Assembly: GCF_001428255.1 (NCBI RefSeq)
Contig: NZ_LMRW01000001.1
Location: 644,542 to 708,541 of the forward strand
Direction: 5' to 3'
DNA: 64,000 nucleotides
Source of the DNA: Agromyces sp. Soil535
GTDB lineage: Bacteria > Actinomycetota > Actinomycetes > Actinomycetales > Microbacteriaceae
The notes under the pieces were generated by a model. The model was not told the origin of the DNA and did not search any database. It saw nothing but the letters and a program-made list of their open reading frames with translations. The translations under genes and the position numbers were made by a program. Of the stretch, positions 50,027-58,393 are shown piece by piece; the first letter of the stretch is position 1; every line of letters starts with the position of its first letter.

Positions 50027-50063
50027 GGCCTGGGGCATCCGATGCAGGGCGGATGCCCCGGCC
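50027..50063 (+). terminator. GGGGCATCCG/CGGATGCCCC hairpin between permease and amine oxidase genes
   Basis: GGGGCATCCG (50032-50041) and CGGATGCCCC (50050-50059) pair around an 8-base loop and extend to GGCC/GGCC (50027-50030, 50060-50063) past a one-base bulge. It starts 3 bases after the permease stop. It may attenuate rather than fully end transcription, since the amine oxidase gene follows on the same strand. Confidence 0.6.
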
Positions 50064-50120
50064 GCACCCGTCCCACCCTGCCGACGACCACTTCCGACAC
50101 CTCGAACGAAGGAACCACAG

Positions 50121-52193
50121 ATGACCATCCTCGATCCCGTCACCACGCCGGCCGACGCCGCCCCGAGCGTCGCGCACCCGCTCACGAGCCTCACGGCGGA
50201 GGAGTTCACCCGCATCCGCGACATCGCCACCGCAGCGCCCGCTTTCACCCCGACGACGCGCTTCGCCTACGTCGGCCTCGACGAACCGCACAAGCGCGAG
50301 GTGCTCGCCTGGCAAGACGGGGAGGGCCCGCTGCCCGAGCGGCGCGCGCGTGTGCTGCTTCTCGACATGGCCACCGGGCGGTCGACCGACAACCTCGTGT
50401 CGCTCACGGCGGGTGAGATCCTCTCCACCGCGGTGCTCGACGGCTCCCGCGGGCAGCTCCCGGTGCTGCTCGAGGAGTTCGAGGCGATCGGCGAGATCGT
50501 CGCCGCCGACCCGCGCTGGGTCGAGGCGCTCGCGCAGCGCGGGTGCACGCCCGAGAACGTGGTGTGCGTGCCGCTGTCGGCGGGCTACTACGGGTATCCC
50601 GAGGAGGAGGGACGCCGCATCCTGCGCGTGCTCGCCTTCCGGCAGGACCACCCCGCCGACCACCCGTGGGCGCACCCCGTGGACGGGCTCTCCGCCTACG
50701 TCGACGCGGCGAACCGCGAGGTCACCCGCATCATCGACGCGGGCGTCATGGACATCCCCGCGGAGAGCGGCAACTTCGACGACCCGGCCGTGCAGGGCGA
50801 GCCGCTCACGACCCTGAAGCCGATCGTGATCACCCAGCCCGAGGGCCCGAGCTTCACGGTCGACGGCGAGTGGGTGTCGTGGGCGAACTGGCGATTCCAG
50901 GTCGGCTTCGACACGCGCGAGGGCCTCGTGCTGCGCCAGCTCTCGTTCACGGATGCCGGCGAGGAACGCCCGATCATCTACCGCGCGTCGATCAACGAGA
51001 TGCTCGTGCCCTACGGCGACCCGTCGCCCGTGCGGTTCTGGCAGAACTACTTCGACACGGGGGAGTACCTCTTCGGACGGTTCACGAACTCGCTCGCGCT
51101 GGGCTGCGACTGCGTCGGCGAGATCCGCTACTTCGACGCCGTCCTGGCCGACGAGCTCGGCAACCCGTTCACGATCGAGAACGGCATCTGCATGCACGAG
51201 GAGGACTTCGGCACCCTCTGGAAGCACTCCGACATGTTCACCGGCTCGAACGAGGTGCGCCGGTCGCGCCGCCTCGTGATCAGCTTCTTCACCACGGTCG
51301 GCAACTACGACTACGGCTTCTACTGGTACCTCTACCTCGACGGCACCATCGAGTGCGAGGCGAAGCTCACCGGCATCCTGTTCACCTCGGCCTATCCGGG
51401 TCTCGACGCCGACGGGAACGACTACCCCTACGCGAGCGAGGTCGCGCCGGGCCTCGGCGGACCGTACCACCAGCACCTCTTCAGCGCGCGCCTCGACATG
51501 ATGGTCGACGGCGTGGCGAATGCGGTCGACGAGATCGACGTCGCTCGGGTGCCCATCGGCCCCGGCAACGAGCACGGCAACGCCTTCACGAAGCAGGTCA
51601 CGCGCCTCGCGAGCGAGTCGGTCGCGGGCCGGGTGGCGGATGCCTCGGTCTCACGCGTGTGGTCCATCTCCAGCACCGAGAAGACGAACCGCATGGGCCG
51701 CCCGACCTCGTACGTTCTGTACCCGCAGGAGGCGCCCGTGCTGCTCGCCGCCGACGCGTCGTCGATCGCCAAGCGGGCGGAGTTCGCGACGAAGCACCTG
51801 TTCGTCACGCAGTACGACCCGGCCGAGCGCTACGCGGCGGGCGACTTCGTGCACCAGAACCCGGGCGGCGACGGCATCACCGCGTACACCGCGGGCGACC
51901 GGCCGGTCGACGGCGAGGACATCGTGGTGTGGCACACCTTCGGGCCGACGCACTTCCCGCGGCCCGAGGACTGGCCCGTGATGCCCGTGGACTACGCGAA
52001 GTTCACGCTCAAGCCGCACGGGTTCTTCGGCAAGAACCCGGCGCTCAACGTACCGGCACCGGATGCCGCGGCGCACTGCGCTCCCGGCGGGCACTCCGGT
52101 CACGACCACGCGGGCCATGCGGGTCACGACCACGCCGGGCACGCGGGTCACGAGCACGCGTCGCACGCCGGGCACGAGCACCACGGACACTAG
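50121..52193 (+). CDS. Copper-containing primary amine oxidase with His-rich tail
   Basis: The 690-residue enzyme oxidises primary amines to aldehyde, ammonia and peroxide. The topaquinone precursor is Tyr396 in VGNYDYG. The catalytic base is Asp312 in YFDTGEYLFG. Copper ligands are His450 and His452 in YHQHLFSARLD and His611 in GPTHFPRPEDWPVMP. There is no signal peptide, so it appears cytoplasmic, as in Arthrobacter. After the core end the protein continues with about 40 residues of alternating His-Ala-Gly (GHDHAGHAGHDHAGHAGHEH), unusual for the family and suited to metal binding. It follows the APC permease and precedes a membrane protein gene. Confidence 0.93.
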   Translation: MTILDPVTTPADAAPSVAHPLTSLTAEEFTRIRDIATAAPAFTPTTRFAYVGLDEPHKREVLAWQDGEGPLPERRARVLLLDMATGRSTDNLVSLTAGEILSTAVLDGSRGQLPVLLEEFEAIGEIVAADPRWVEALAQRGCTPENVVCVPLSAGYYGYPEEEGRRILRVLAFRQDHPADHPWAHPVDGLSAYVDAANREVTRIIDAGVMDIPAESGNFDDPAVQGEPLTTLKPIVITQPEGPSFTVDGEWVSWANWRFQVGFDTREGLVLRQLSFTDAGEERPIIYRASINEMLVPYGDPSPVRFWQNYFDTGEYLFGRFTNSLALGCDCVGEIRYFDAVLADELGNPFTIENGICMHEEDFGTLWKHSDMFTGSNEVRRSRRLVISFFTTVGNYDYGFYWYLYLDGTIECEAKLTGILFTSAYPGLDADGNDYPYASEVAPGLGGPYHQHLFSARLDMMVDGVANAVDEIDVARVPIGPGNEHGNAFTKQVTRLASESVAGRVADASVSRVWSISSTEKTNRMGRPTSYVLYPQEAPVLLAADASSIAKRAEFATKHLFVTQYDPAERYAAGDFVHQNPGGDGITAYTAGDRPVDGEDIVVWHTFGPTHFPRPEDWPVMPVDYAKFTLKPHGFFGKNPALNVPAPDAAAHCAPGGHSGHDHAGHAGHDHAGHAGHEHASHAGHEHHGH

Positions 52194-52204
52194 GGGCGAC
52201 ACCG

Positions 52205-52729
52205 ATGGTCGAGGTGCTCCACCTCGCCGCGGTGCTGCCCGCCACGGTCGGGCTCTGCTGCGCGGTCGGCGACCGCCCCGGCAGGGCCCGCTCGGTCGTG
52301 CCCGCCGCGGCGATGCTCGCCGCGATGCTCGCGATGGCGGTCGGCTTCACCGCGGTGCCGCCGCTCGTGTGGGCGGTGCTGCTCGTGGCGCTCGGTATCC
52401 TCGCGGCGGCAGGCCTGCGTCGTGGGTCGGATGCCGCCACGCCGGTCCACGCGCGCCGGATGCAACTGCACCGTGCACTCGGGCTCGTGCTCGGGGCCGC
52501 GCTGCTGTTGGCGGGGGGCCACTCGGTCGGCGCCCCTTCGGGGCATCCTGAGCACGGCGGAGGGGTGCTGCTCACGGCCACCCTCGCCGGCGCGGTGGGC
52601 TACCTCGCGTTCACCGCCTGGCTGGTCGCCAGGTCGCTCCGGCGGAGGGCTCCGATCGTCGGGGTCGTCGAGTCATCCGCCATGGGGCTCATGACCGCCC
52701 TGATGGCGCTCGCGCCGCTCACGGGCTGA
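52205..52729 (+). CDS. Small integral membrane protein after the amine oxidase
   Basis: This 174-residue protein has five hydrophobic helices, with a His-containing loop GGHSVGAPSGHPEHGGG between the third and fourth. It resembles DUF5134-like actinobacterial membrane proteins but I cannot assign it firmly. It begins 11 bases after the amine oxidase stop, so the two are probably cotranscribed. The His-rich loop and the His-rich tail next door hint at copper handling, as an inference only. The final MGLMTALMALAPL motif recurs as a detached copy at 55912-55958. Confidence 0.65.
   Translation: MVEVLHLAAVLPATVGLCCAVGDRPGRARSVVPAAAMLAAMLAMAVGFTAVPPLVWAVLLVALGILAAAGLRRGSDAATPVHARRMQLHRALGLVLGAALLLAGGHSVGAPSGHPEHGGGVLLTATLAGAVGYLAFTAWLVARSLRRRAPIVGVVESSAMGLMTALMALAPLTG
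52682..52728 (+). repeat. 3'-end segment of the membrane gene, copy A
   Basis: This 47-bp stretch at the gene's end is 42/47 identical to 55912-55958, in the same orientation. The five differences are mainly at third codon positions, so the encoded MGLMTALMALAPL is kept. The two copies bracket the PLD and monooxygenase genes. Confidence 0.75.
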
Positions 52730-52756
52730 CGGCGGCGGATCGTACGGGAAGGCGGG

Positions 52757-54568
52757 TCAATCGACGGCCATCTTCACGAACTGTTCGACGCGCTTGGTTC
52801 GCAGAGTGCCAGGCACGTACTTCTCCAGCCACTTTTCGTCCGTCTCCAGCACAAGCGATCCGGCCGTCGTGGGGGATGCCGCGCCAGGAGCGCCTCGGCC
52901 CGTCCGGTCGACGACCGCCCGGAAGTAGTAGTGGTTGAAGAGCCGGTTGAACTCGGTGAAGTAGATGTCGGCCACGCGCCGGTCGCCGCGCACGATCACC
53001 ATGTTCTCGTCGTTGTCGTTGGTCGACGCCTCACTGAAGTTCGCCGAGCCCGTGACGACGATCGGGTCGGCGCCGAGCGGATCGTGGAGCAGGAACTTGC
53101 AGTGCATGAATACGACATGCGAGTTGAGGCCGAGCTTGCGGTTGTCGGTCTCGACGACCCACCGGCCGAGCGGCGTCGAGATCTCCGATCCCGAGGCCTG
53201 GTACACGTTGTTCCGGGAGTTCAGCCGGACGAACGGTTTCGTCGACGTCGAGTTCGGGCGGTCCTCCTTCTCGAGCAGCAGGAAGCACAACGGGCCGGCG
53301 CTGGTGTTCTGCGCCAGTGCGGCCTTGAATGGCGGGGGCACGGTGAAGGCGAACGTCATGCATGCCAGCGATGACGCCGTCGCCGCAAGCTCGACGTACA
53401 GGTCGAGCGGCGCGCGCCCCTTGCGAGGGCTGAACACCGGTGTCGTTCCGGCCGGGATCGCAACGAGCGCCGGCACGGGGGTGAGCGCCGCGACGTCGTC
53501 GAAGAACTCGGCGTTGCGGGCGCGGACGGTCGCCCTGGAGTCACCGGCCCTCCCGCCCGGATCGCGTTCCAGCAGGTTCCAGTAGTCGAGGTACGACCGG
53601 GCGACGGCGCGATCGCGGATCCAGTGCCCGGCGTTCGCCTGGCCGTGCACCCCGCCATCGGTGATGTTCGTCGACCCCGTCCACACCTGTGCGGGCTGCT
53701 TGCCGGCGCCGGTCAGCAGCACCATGAACTTGTTGTGGGCGATGTCCGACCGCCTCGCCTCGCGTCGGACCAGCGCCGACTCGGGGATTCCGGCGTCCTC
53801 GATCGCGTCGAGGTTGCGAAGCCGTGGGTCGCTCGCGTGGAACACCTGCTTCGTGGTGCCGTCCGGTTGCCGCTCGTTGGAGGTGTGCTGGTTCACCTTG
53901 AGGTCGACGATGAGCTGCACGTCGACGCCCTGATCGATGGCCTTCTTCAGTTCGGCGAGCACGGGCGCGTAGGTGAACTCGTAGAAGCATCCGCGGATCG
54001 CATTGCCCGGCCGGGCCGATCGGATGAAGCGGAGCATCGCATCGTCGAGGTCCCGGCTGAGCCACGACAACGCTTCTCTCTGTCGCTGTGGGGTCGGCTG
54101 TTCGTCGGGCGGGAGATTGCCGAACCGGCGGGCGTAGGCCTGGCTGGACGCGACGCCCCGGTTGAAGAAGACGTCGTGGGTGCCGCCGTAGAGCGGCTCG
54201 GTCTCGACATCGATCTCGACCACCGGCCGGGAGCGATCGAGGTTCCTCGGAGTGCCCGCGAGCGGATGGAACCGATAGGTGTACGGCTGCCCCGGATTGG
54301 CGGTGAAGTCGTCCCAGACGAGGCTCTGGATCGGATGTTCGAACGTCGACACGATCGTCGACGCATCCGGCATCGCATCGGGGCTCGGGAACACCTTGAA
54401 TCCGCGCATGAAATAGCGCTCGTCTGCGACGGGATCGATCCGCTCCACGGCGAAGCCGAGCAGTCCGACCCTCGCAGCGTCGTTCGCGTCGATGCCGAAC
54501 GAGACCGTGTTCGTGCCTGTGACCGCGAAGACTCGGATGCCGCCGGCAGCCGGAGACTTGAATCGCAT
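52757..54568 (-). CDS. Phospholipase D-family protein
   Basis: The 603-residue protein contains two PLD-type half-sites: AHNKFMVLL...GSTNITDGG and MHCKFLLHDPLGADPIV followed by GSANFSEASTND. The second has the full HxKxxxxD pattern; the first has HxK without the Asp. The N-terminal 150 residues (TGTNTVSFGIDANDAARVGL) look like a beta-sandwich domain. No signal peptide. Start ATG 54568. Codon use is slightly less GC-biased than in neighbours. Function may be phosphodiester cleavage of lipids or nucleic acid. It is not part of the amine operon and is convergent with it. Confidence 0.75.
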   Translation of the reverse strand: MRFKSPAAGGIRVFAVTGTNTVSFGIDANDAARVGLLGFAVERIDPVADERYFMRGFKVFPSPDAMPDASTIVSTFEHPIQSLVWDDFTANPGQPYTYRFHPLAGTPRNLDRSRPVVEIDVETEPLYGGTHDVFFNRGVASSQAYARRFGNLPPDEQPTPQRQREALSWLSRDLDDAMLRFIRSARPGNAIRGCFYEFTYAPVLAELKKAIDQGVDVQLIVDLKVNQHTSNERQPDGTTKQVFHASDPRLRNLDAIEDAGIPESALVRREARRSDIAHNKFMVLLTGAGKQPAQVWTGSTNITDGGVHGQANAGHWIRDRAVARSYLDYWNLLERDPGGRAGDSRATVRARNAEFFDDVAALTPVPALVAIPAGTTPVFSPRKGRAPLDLYVELAATASSLACMTFAFTVPPPFKAALAQNTSAGPLCFLLLEKEDRPNSTSTKPFVRLNSRNNVYQASGSEISTPLGRWVVETDNRKLGLNSHVVFMHCKFLLHDPLGADPIVVTGSANFSEASTNDNDENMVIVRGDRRVADIYFTEFNRLFNHYYFRAVVDRTGRGAPGAASPTTAGSLVLETDEKWLEKYVPGTLRTKRVEQFVKMAVD

Positions 54569-54736
54569 CTGACGCACCCCCTCGGGGGATCGTCGTCCCG
54601 CACGCCACGAATCCGCACACGTGCGGCCCCCCGCTTTGGAGGGTACTCCCGGCGTGGTCCCAGCGTCGATCCTGATCCGTGCGCTCGATGGCAGAGTCGC
54701 GCCGCCGCGCTCGCGCGGCGGCGTCATCCTCAGCGG

Positions 54737-55873
54737 TCAGGCCGGCGCACTCCCGCCCGGCCGGCTGAACACGGCTCCGACGCGGATCAGCAGGTTGCGC
54801 GCTGCGATGCCGCCGGCGGTCGCGGGGACGATGAAACGCGATGCCACCCCGAATCCGCGCACGTTGGGCGCGACGACGCGCCGATGGCGTCGCTCGTACC
54901 GCGCGAAGGCCGCAGCCCAGTCGCCGGTTCCACGCGCCGCGGCGAGCTCCTGTGCGAGGGTGGCGGCGCCGACGATCGCGGAGCTCGAGCCGTCGCCGAA
55001 CAGCGAGAGGCTCGACGCGGCGTCGCCGACGAGGCCGATGCGACCGGTCGACCACGTCGGCATCCGTACCTGGCTCACAGCGTCGAAGTAGGTGTCGTCG
55101 CTCTCGGCGTACCGCTCGAGGAGTTCGTGCGAGCGCCAGCCGGCCCCGTCGTACCGGGCGCGCAGGAGGGCGAGCTGCGCGTCCCGGTCACGGTGGTGCA
55201 CCCTCTCGGTGCTGCGGAAGATGAATCCGGCCATCGGATGCCCCGTGGCGGGATGCACCGTTGTCGATCTGCCGGGCTCGTTGTAGAGCAGGACCCGAGT
55301 CGGATCCGCGGGCGCCTCGTCGGTCCGCATCCCCGCCAGGTACATGCCGAGGAACCGGACGTAGTCCCCCTCGGGACCGAATGCGAGCCGCCGCACCCCC
55401 GAGTGGAGCCCGTCGGCGCCGACGACGAGGTCGAAGCGGCGGGGAGTCGCATGGGCGAACTCGACGTCGACGCCGTGGCCGCCGTCCACCACCGCCGTGA
55501 GTTCGTCGGAATGGAGCAGCTCGCAGTCGCCGGCACCCGCGCCCGCGAGGATCGCGGCGAGATCGGCGCGCGGGAGTTCGATGTGGCGCGGGTCTCGTGC
55601 GGCGTTGATCCGCATGCGCGCGACGGGATCGCCGCCGGTATCGACGATCGTCAACTCCCGGGCGTCGGTCGCCGCCGACCGAAGGCGGTCGATGACGCCG
55701 AGCGACTCGGCGACCGCATACGCACGACCGTGCACGTCGACCGGGCTGCCGCTCGAGCGTTCGCCCGCGGCCCGTTCGACGACGGTGACGTCGAAACCGG
55801 CACTCGACGCCAGCACGGCCAGCGCAGAGCCCGCGATGCCGCCGCCTGAGATGAGCATCGAGACTCTCTGCAC
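54737..55873 (-). CDS. FAD-dependent aromatic-type monooxygenase
   Basis: This group A flavin monooxygenase has 378 residues. The FAD motif is LISGGGIAGSALAVLASSAG with VVER at the end of strand 2. DLVVGADGLHSGVRR is the DG motif, and RIGLVGDAASSLSLFGDGSSSA is the GD motif that binds FAD. It resembles TetX-like and other small-substrate hydroxylases that can inactivate antibiotics, but the substrate is unknown. It is upstream of the PLD gene on the same strand, separated by 168 bases. Confidence 0.85.
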   Translation of the reverse strand: MQRVSMLISGGGIAGSALAVLASSAGFDVTVVERAAGERSSGSPVDVHGRAYAVAESLGVIDRLRSAATDARELTIVDTGGDPVARMRINAARDPRHIELPRADLAAILAGAGAGDCELLHSDELTAVVDGGHGVDVEFAHATPRRFDLVVGADGLHSGVRRLAFGPEGDYVRFLGMYLAGMRTDEAPADPTRVLLYNEPGRSTTVHPATGHPMAGFIFRSTERVHHRDRDAQLALLRARYDGAGWRSHELLERYAESDDTYFDAVSQVRMPTWSTGRIGLVGDAASSLSLFGDGSSSAIVGAATLAQELAAARGTGDWAAAFARYERRHRRVVAPNVRGFGVASRFIVPATAGGIAARNLLIRVGAVFSRPGGSAPA

Positions 55874-55911
55874 GAGTGCAGGATAGTCGGCGCCGTCGTC
55901 AAAGCACCGCG

Positions 55912-55958
55912 ATGGGGCTCATGACCGCGCTGATGGCCCTCGCACCGCTCGCGGGATG
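55912..55958 (+). repeat. Detached 3'-end segment, copy B
   Basis: A 47-bp relic, 42/47 identical to the last codons of the membrane gene 52205-52729. No start or upstream part of such a gene is present here, and the frame lacks a stop at the expected place. It lies just outside the start of the monooxygenase gene. Together with copy A it brackets 3.2 kb. Confidence 0.75.
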
Positions 55959-55974
55959 CCCCGCCGTCGCGCGA

Positions 55975-56751
55975 TCAGTAGAGGTCGGGCGACGGCGTCG
56001 AGGCCTGGCGGATCGAGACGTCGGCGTGCCGGTCGAACCGGTAGCCAACGCCGCGAACGGTGCGCACGATGTCCTGGTAGTGGGCGAGCTTCGAGCGCAG
56101 GCGCCGCACGTGCACGTCGATCGTGCGCTCGCTCGGGGCCTCGTCGTCGGCGTCCCACAGGTTGTCGATGAGCTCGTGGCGGTCGATCGTGCGGCCCTCG
56201 CGGAGCACGAGGAACTGCAGCAGCTCGAACTCCTTGTAGGTGAGGCCGGCGGCCTCGCCGTCGAGGAGCACGCGCTTGCGCGAGATGTCGATGATCACGC
56301 CGTTGGGGTGGCGGTCGGCGTCGTCACGGATACCCTGGCCCTCGCGCTGCTTGGCGAGCGCGGCCGGGTCCTGCAGGGCGAGGCGCACCACGTCGACGTC
56401 GCGACCGCCGGCGCCCTCGGGTGCCAGCGCCACGGCGGCGTAGGTCTCGGCGGACGGGGCGACCTCCGCGGTCAGCGCGCGGAGCGCCTCGACGATGCGG
56501 TGCAGCGTCGTGCCGTCGGCCGCGGCCTTCGTCTCGTCGATGCCGACGTAGAGCACGAAGCCGCGCGCCTCGGTGCCCTCGGGCACGGCGCGAACGCGGG
56601 GAGCGCCCTGGCGGGCGGCGGGGGCGGCCTGCGTGGCCGGAGCGGCGGACGTCTCGGCCGGCCGTGGCGCGATCGAGACGGGGCGGGCCGGCACGTCGGG
56701 CAGCGACGGGGCGGTGCGGACGGCGGCGGTGCGGACGGGAGCGAGAGACAT
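55975..56751 (-). CDS. Winged-helix (OmpR/PhoB-type) DNA-binding regulator
   Basis: The protein has 258 residues. The C-terminal 100 residues are an OmpR/PhoB effector domain: GLTYKEFELLQFLVLREGRT, IDRHELIDNLW, SERTIDVHVRRLRSKL and the wing TVRGVGYRF. The first 60 residues are Ala/Pro-rich and disordered. The middle (FVLYVGIDETKAAADGTTLH) is a small alpha/beta domain, not a receiver, since the phospho-acceptor Asp pattern is absent. No histidine kinase is next to it. Its leader contains a Cys-rich peptide and competing hairpins (56816-57014), so expression may respond to cysteine or translation status. Confidence 0.83.
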   Translation of the reverse strand: MSLAPVRTAAVRTAPSLPDVPARPVSIAPRPAETSAAPATQAAPAARQGAPRVRAVPEGTEARGFVLYVGIDETKAAADGTTLHRIVEALRALTAEVAPSAETYAAVALAPEGAGGRDVDVVRLALQDPAALAKQREGQGIRDDADRHPNGVIIDISRKRVLLDGEAAGLTYKEFELLQFLVLREGRTIDRHELIDNLWDADDEAPSERTIDVHVRRLRSKLAHYQDIVRTVRGVGYRFDRHADVSIRQASTPSPDLY

Positions 56752-56815
56752 GACGGGAATCCTTGTGTGAGGAAGGTGCGGCGACGGACCCCTGCGAGGT
56801 GGCGGGGTCGATGCG

Positions 56816-56852
56816 AAAGGCCGTTCGGCCGGGCGAACCCACGAGCGGGTTC
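56816..56852 (-). promoter_or_regulatory. Attenuator-like competing hairpins in the winged-helix leader
   Basis: On the minus strand GAACCC-GCTCGT-GGGTTC (56835-56852) can form a hairpin. Its GGTTCG half can instead pair with CGAAC downstream, and GGCC-GAAC-GGCC (56819-56830) followed by TTT resembles a weak terminator. These pairings exclude each other, as in transcription attenuators. They lie about 60 bases after the stop of the Cys-rich leader peptide and 65 before the regulator gene. Confidence 0.5.
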
Positions 56853-56912
56853 AGTGGAGTCGGAGCCGATCGGGATGCGGATCGGCTGCGGGACTCGGCG
56901 GTCGGGTCGCGG

Positions 56913-57014
56913 TCAGCGGCACATTCGACAACACATGGGCGCACGCGCCGGCATCATCATGCCGGTCGTCCTGAGAGCCTCGGGGGCGATCAGGGTGCGT
57001 GCGGTGTCAGTCAT
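56913..57014 (-). CDS. Cys-rich leader peptide (33 residues) ending MCCRMCR
   Basis: ATG 57014 opens a 33-codon frame (MTDTARTLIAPEALR, TTGMMM, PARAP, MCCRMCR) ending in TGA. Three of the last six codons are Cys and two are Arg. Polycysteine leader peptides that stall ribosomes when cysteine is scarce are known in actinobacteria upstream of sulfur-related genes. A TTGACA (57045-57050) lies upstream but no good -10 was found. There is no clear ribosome site. The short peptide, position and following hairpins suggest regulation of the winged-helix gene. Confidence 0.6.
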   Translation of the reverse strand: MTDTARTLIAPEALRTTGMMMPARAPMCCRMCR

Positions 57015-57252
57015 GGGGGAGAGTCAAACCGATACCCGAGCGTGTGTCAATTCATGACGACCGGATGACGCGGTGTGACGGCGCAGACGGTGCGCGCCGC
57101 GCCGCGGCATCCGGGAGGATCGGGTGGTCGGATGTCGCCATCGCAAGAATCTGCGAAAGAAGGCCGCTCAGAAAAATCTTCCGCAGTCGGTCTCCACGTC
57201 GGCGCGGCACCCACCGAAGATCCTTCGGCGAGCGTCGAGTCGTCCGTGGAGT

Positions 57253-57885
57253 CTAGACGGTTCCGTACAGGCGGTCGCCCGCGTCGCCGAGGCCGGGCAC
57301 GATGTAGCCGCGCTCGTTCAGCCGCTCGTCGACGGCGCCGAGCACGACCGTGACCTCACGGCCGTGCAGGGCCTCCTCGACGGCCTTGAGGCCCTCGGGC
57401 GCGGCGAGGATGCAGATCGCCGTGACATCCGTCGCCCCACGCGCGAGCAGGAACTCGATCGCCGCGGTGAGCGAGCCGCCCGTCGCGAGCATGGGGTCGA
57501 GCACGAAGCACTGGCGATCGCTGAGGTCCTCGGGCAGGCGCTCTGCGTAGGTCGTCGGCTCGAGCGTCTCCTCGTTGCGGGCCATGCCGAGGAAGCCGAC
57601 TTCCGCGCTCGGCAGCAGCTTCACCATGCCGTCGAGCATGCCGAGACCCGCCCGCAGGATGGGCACGATCAGCGGCTTCGGGTCGGCGATGCGAACGCCC
57701 GTCGTGGGCGCCACCGGCGTGACGATGTCGACCGGCTCGACCCGCACCCCTCGCGTGCCCTCGTAGGCGAGGAGGGTCATGATCTCCTCGACGAGCGCGC
57801 GGAAGATCGGGGAGGGCGTGTTCACGTCGCGGAGTACCGTCAGCTTGTGGGTGATGAGCGGGTGGTCGGCAACGTGGACTCGCAT
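57253..57885 (-). CDS. upp: Uracil phosphoribosyltransferase
   Basis: This 210-residue enzyme converts uracil and PRPP to UMP in pyrimidine salvage. The PRPP-binding loop is [17 protein letters not shown]. Other hallmarks are the start [31 protein letters not shown] and the uracil-binding end [10 protein letters not shown]. Length is as expected (about 208). It lies between the winged-helix gene's leader and a divergent tetR region. A short hairpin CCGAAG-ATC-CTTCGG (57214-57228) follows the stop. Confidence 0.96.
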   Translation of the reverse strand: MRVHVADHPLITHKLTVLRDVNTPSPIFRALVEEIMTLLAYEGTRGVRVEPVDIVTPVAPTTGVRIADPKPLIVPILRAGLGMLDGMVKLLPSAEVGFLGMARNEETLEPTTYAERLPEDLSDRQCFVLDPMLATGGSLTAAIEFLLARGATDVTAICILAAPEGLKAVEEALHGREVTVVLGAVDERLNERGYIVPGLGDAGDRLYGTV

Positions 57886-57923
57886 GGATCAGAGTCTAGG
57901 GCGTGGCCCCCCGCGGGCCGGGG

Positions 57924-58307
57924 TCATCGCCAGACCACGGCCACGACCACGTTCGCGACCGCGGCGATGCCGGCCGCCCAGAGCAGGGGCCGCAGCGCGG
58001 CATCCGATGCACCGCGGCGACGCAGGCGCCGGCCGCGCACGATCCCTGCGATGCCGAGCCCGAGCACCGCAAGGGTGATGGTGAGCTTGGTGATGGCCTT
58101 CCCGGTGTCGATGTCGTTGCCGCCGAGCTCGTTGACCGCGATGAGCGCGATGCCCGTAACCAGCTGCACGATCGAGCCGACGAGCACGGGTGAGAAGTCG
58201 AAACCGCTTCGCCGGGGCATCTGGAGGATCCAGGCGCCGATGATCGCGGCGAGCCCGACGAAGTGGGTGATGAGCAGGACGAGACGAACGATCTCGAGGG
58301 GTTCCAC
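57924..58307 (-). CDS. Four-helix integral membrane protein, unknown function
   Basis: This 127-residue protein has four hydrophobic segments (IVRLVLLITHFVGLAAIIGAW, VLVGSIVQLVTGIALIAVNEL, AITKLTITLAVLGLGIAGIV, LLWAAGIAAVANVVVAVVW). His15 lies in the first helix. The first helix and the loop Arg-rich region recall small actinobacterial membrane proteins near upp. It is divergent from a TetR gene, and their common region contains a 24-bp palindrome, so it is a probable TetR target. Confidence 0.7.
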   Translation of the reverse strand: MEPLEIVRLVLLITHFVGLAAIIGAWILQMPRRSGFDFSPVLVGSIVQLVTGIALIAVNELGGNDIDTGKAITKLTITLAVLGLGIAGIVRGRRLRRRGASDAALRPLLWAAGIAAVANVVVAVVWR

Positions 58308-58331
58308 GGATGCCTCCGGTACTGGTCGAGG

Positions 58332-58355
58332 GGGTGAGTAAGTGTTTACTCACCC
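58332..58355. promoter_or_regulatory. TetR-type operator
   Basis: GGGTGAGTAA (58332-58341) and TTACTCACCC (58346-58355) are exact arms with a 4-base spacer. It lies between the membrane protein gene and the divergent tetR gene, 24 bases from the former's start. GAGTAAxxxxTTACTC-type sites are typical for TetR repressors, so autoregulation and control of the membrane gene are likely. Confidence 0.75.
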
Positions 58356-58393
58356 GATGGTACGATACCGGCAGTCCGGTGTACAGGAGGCCC

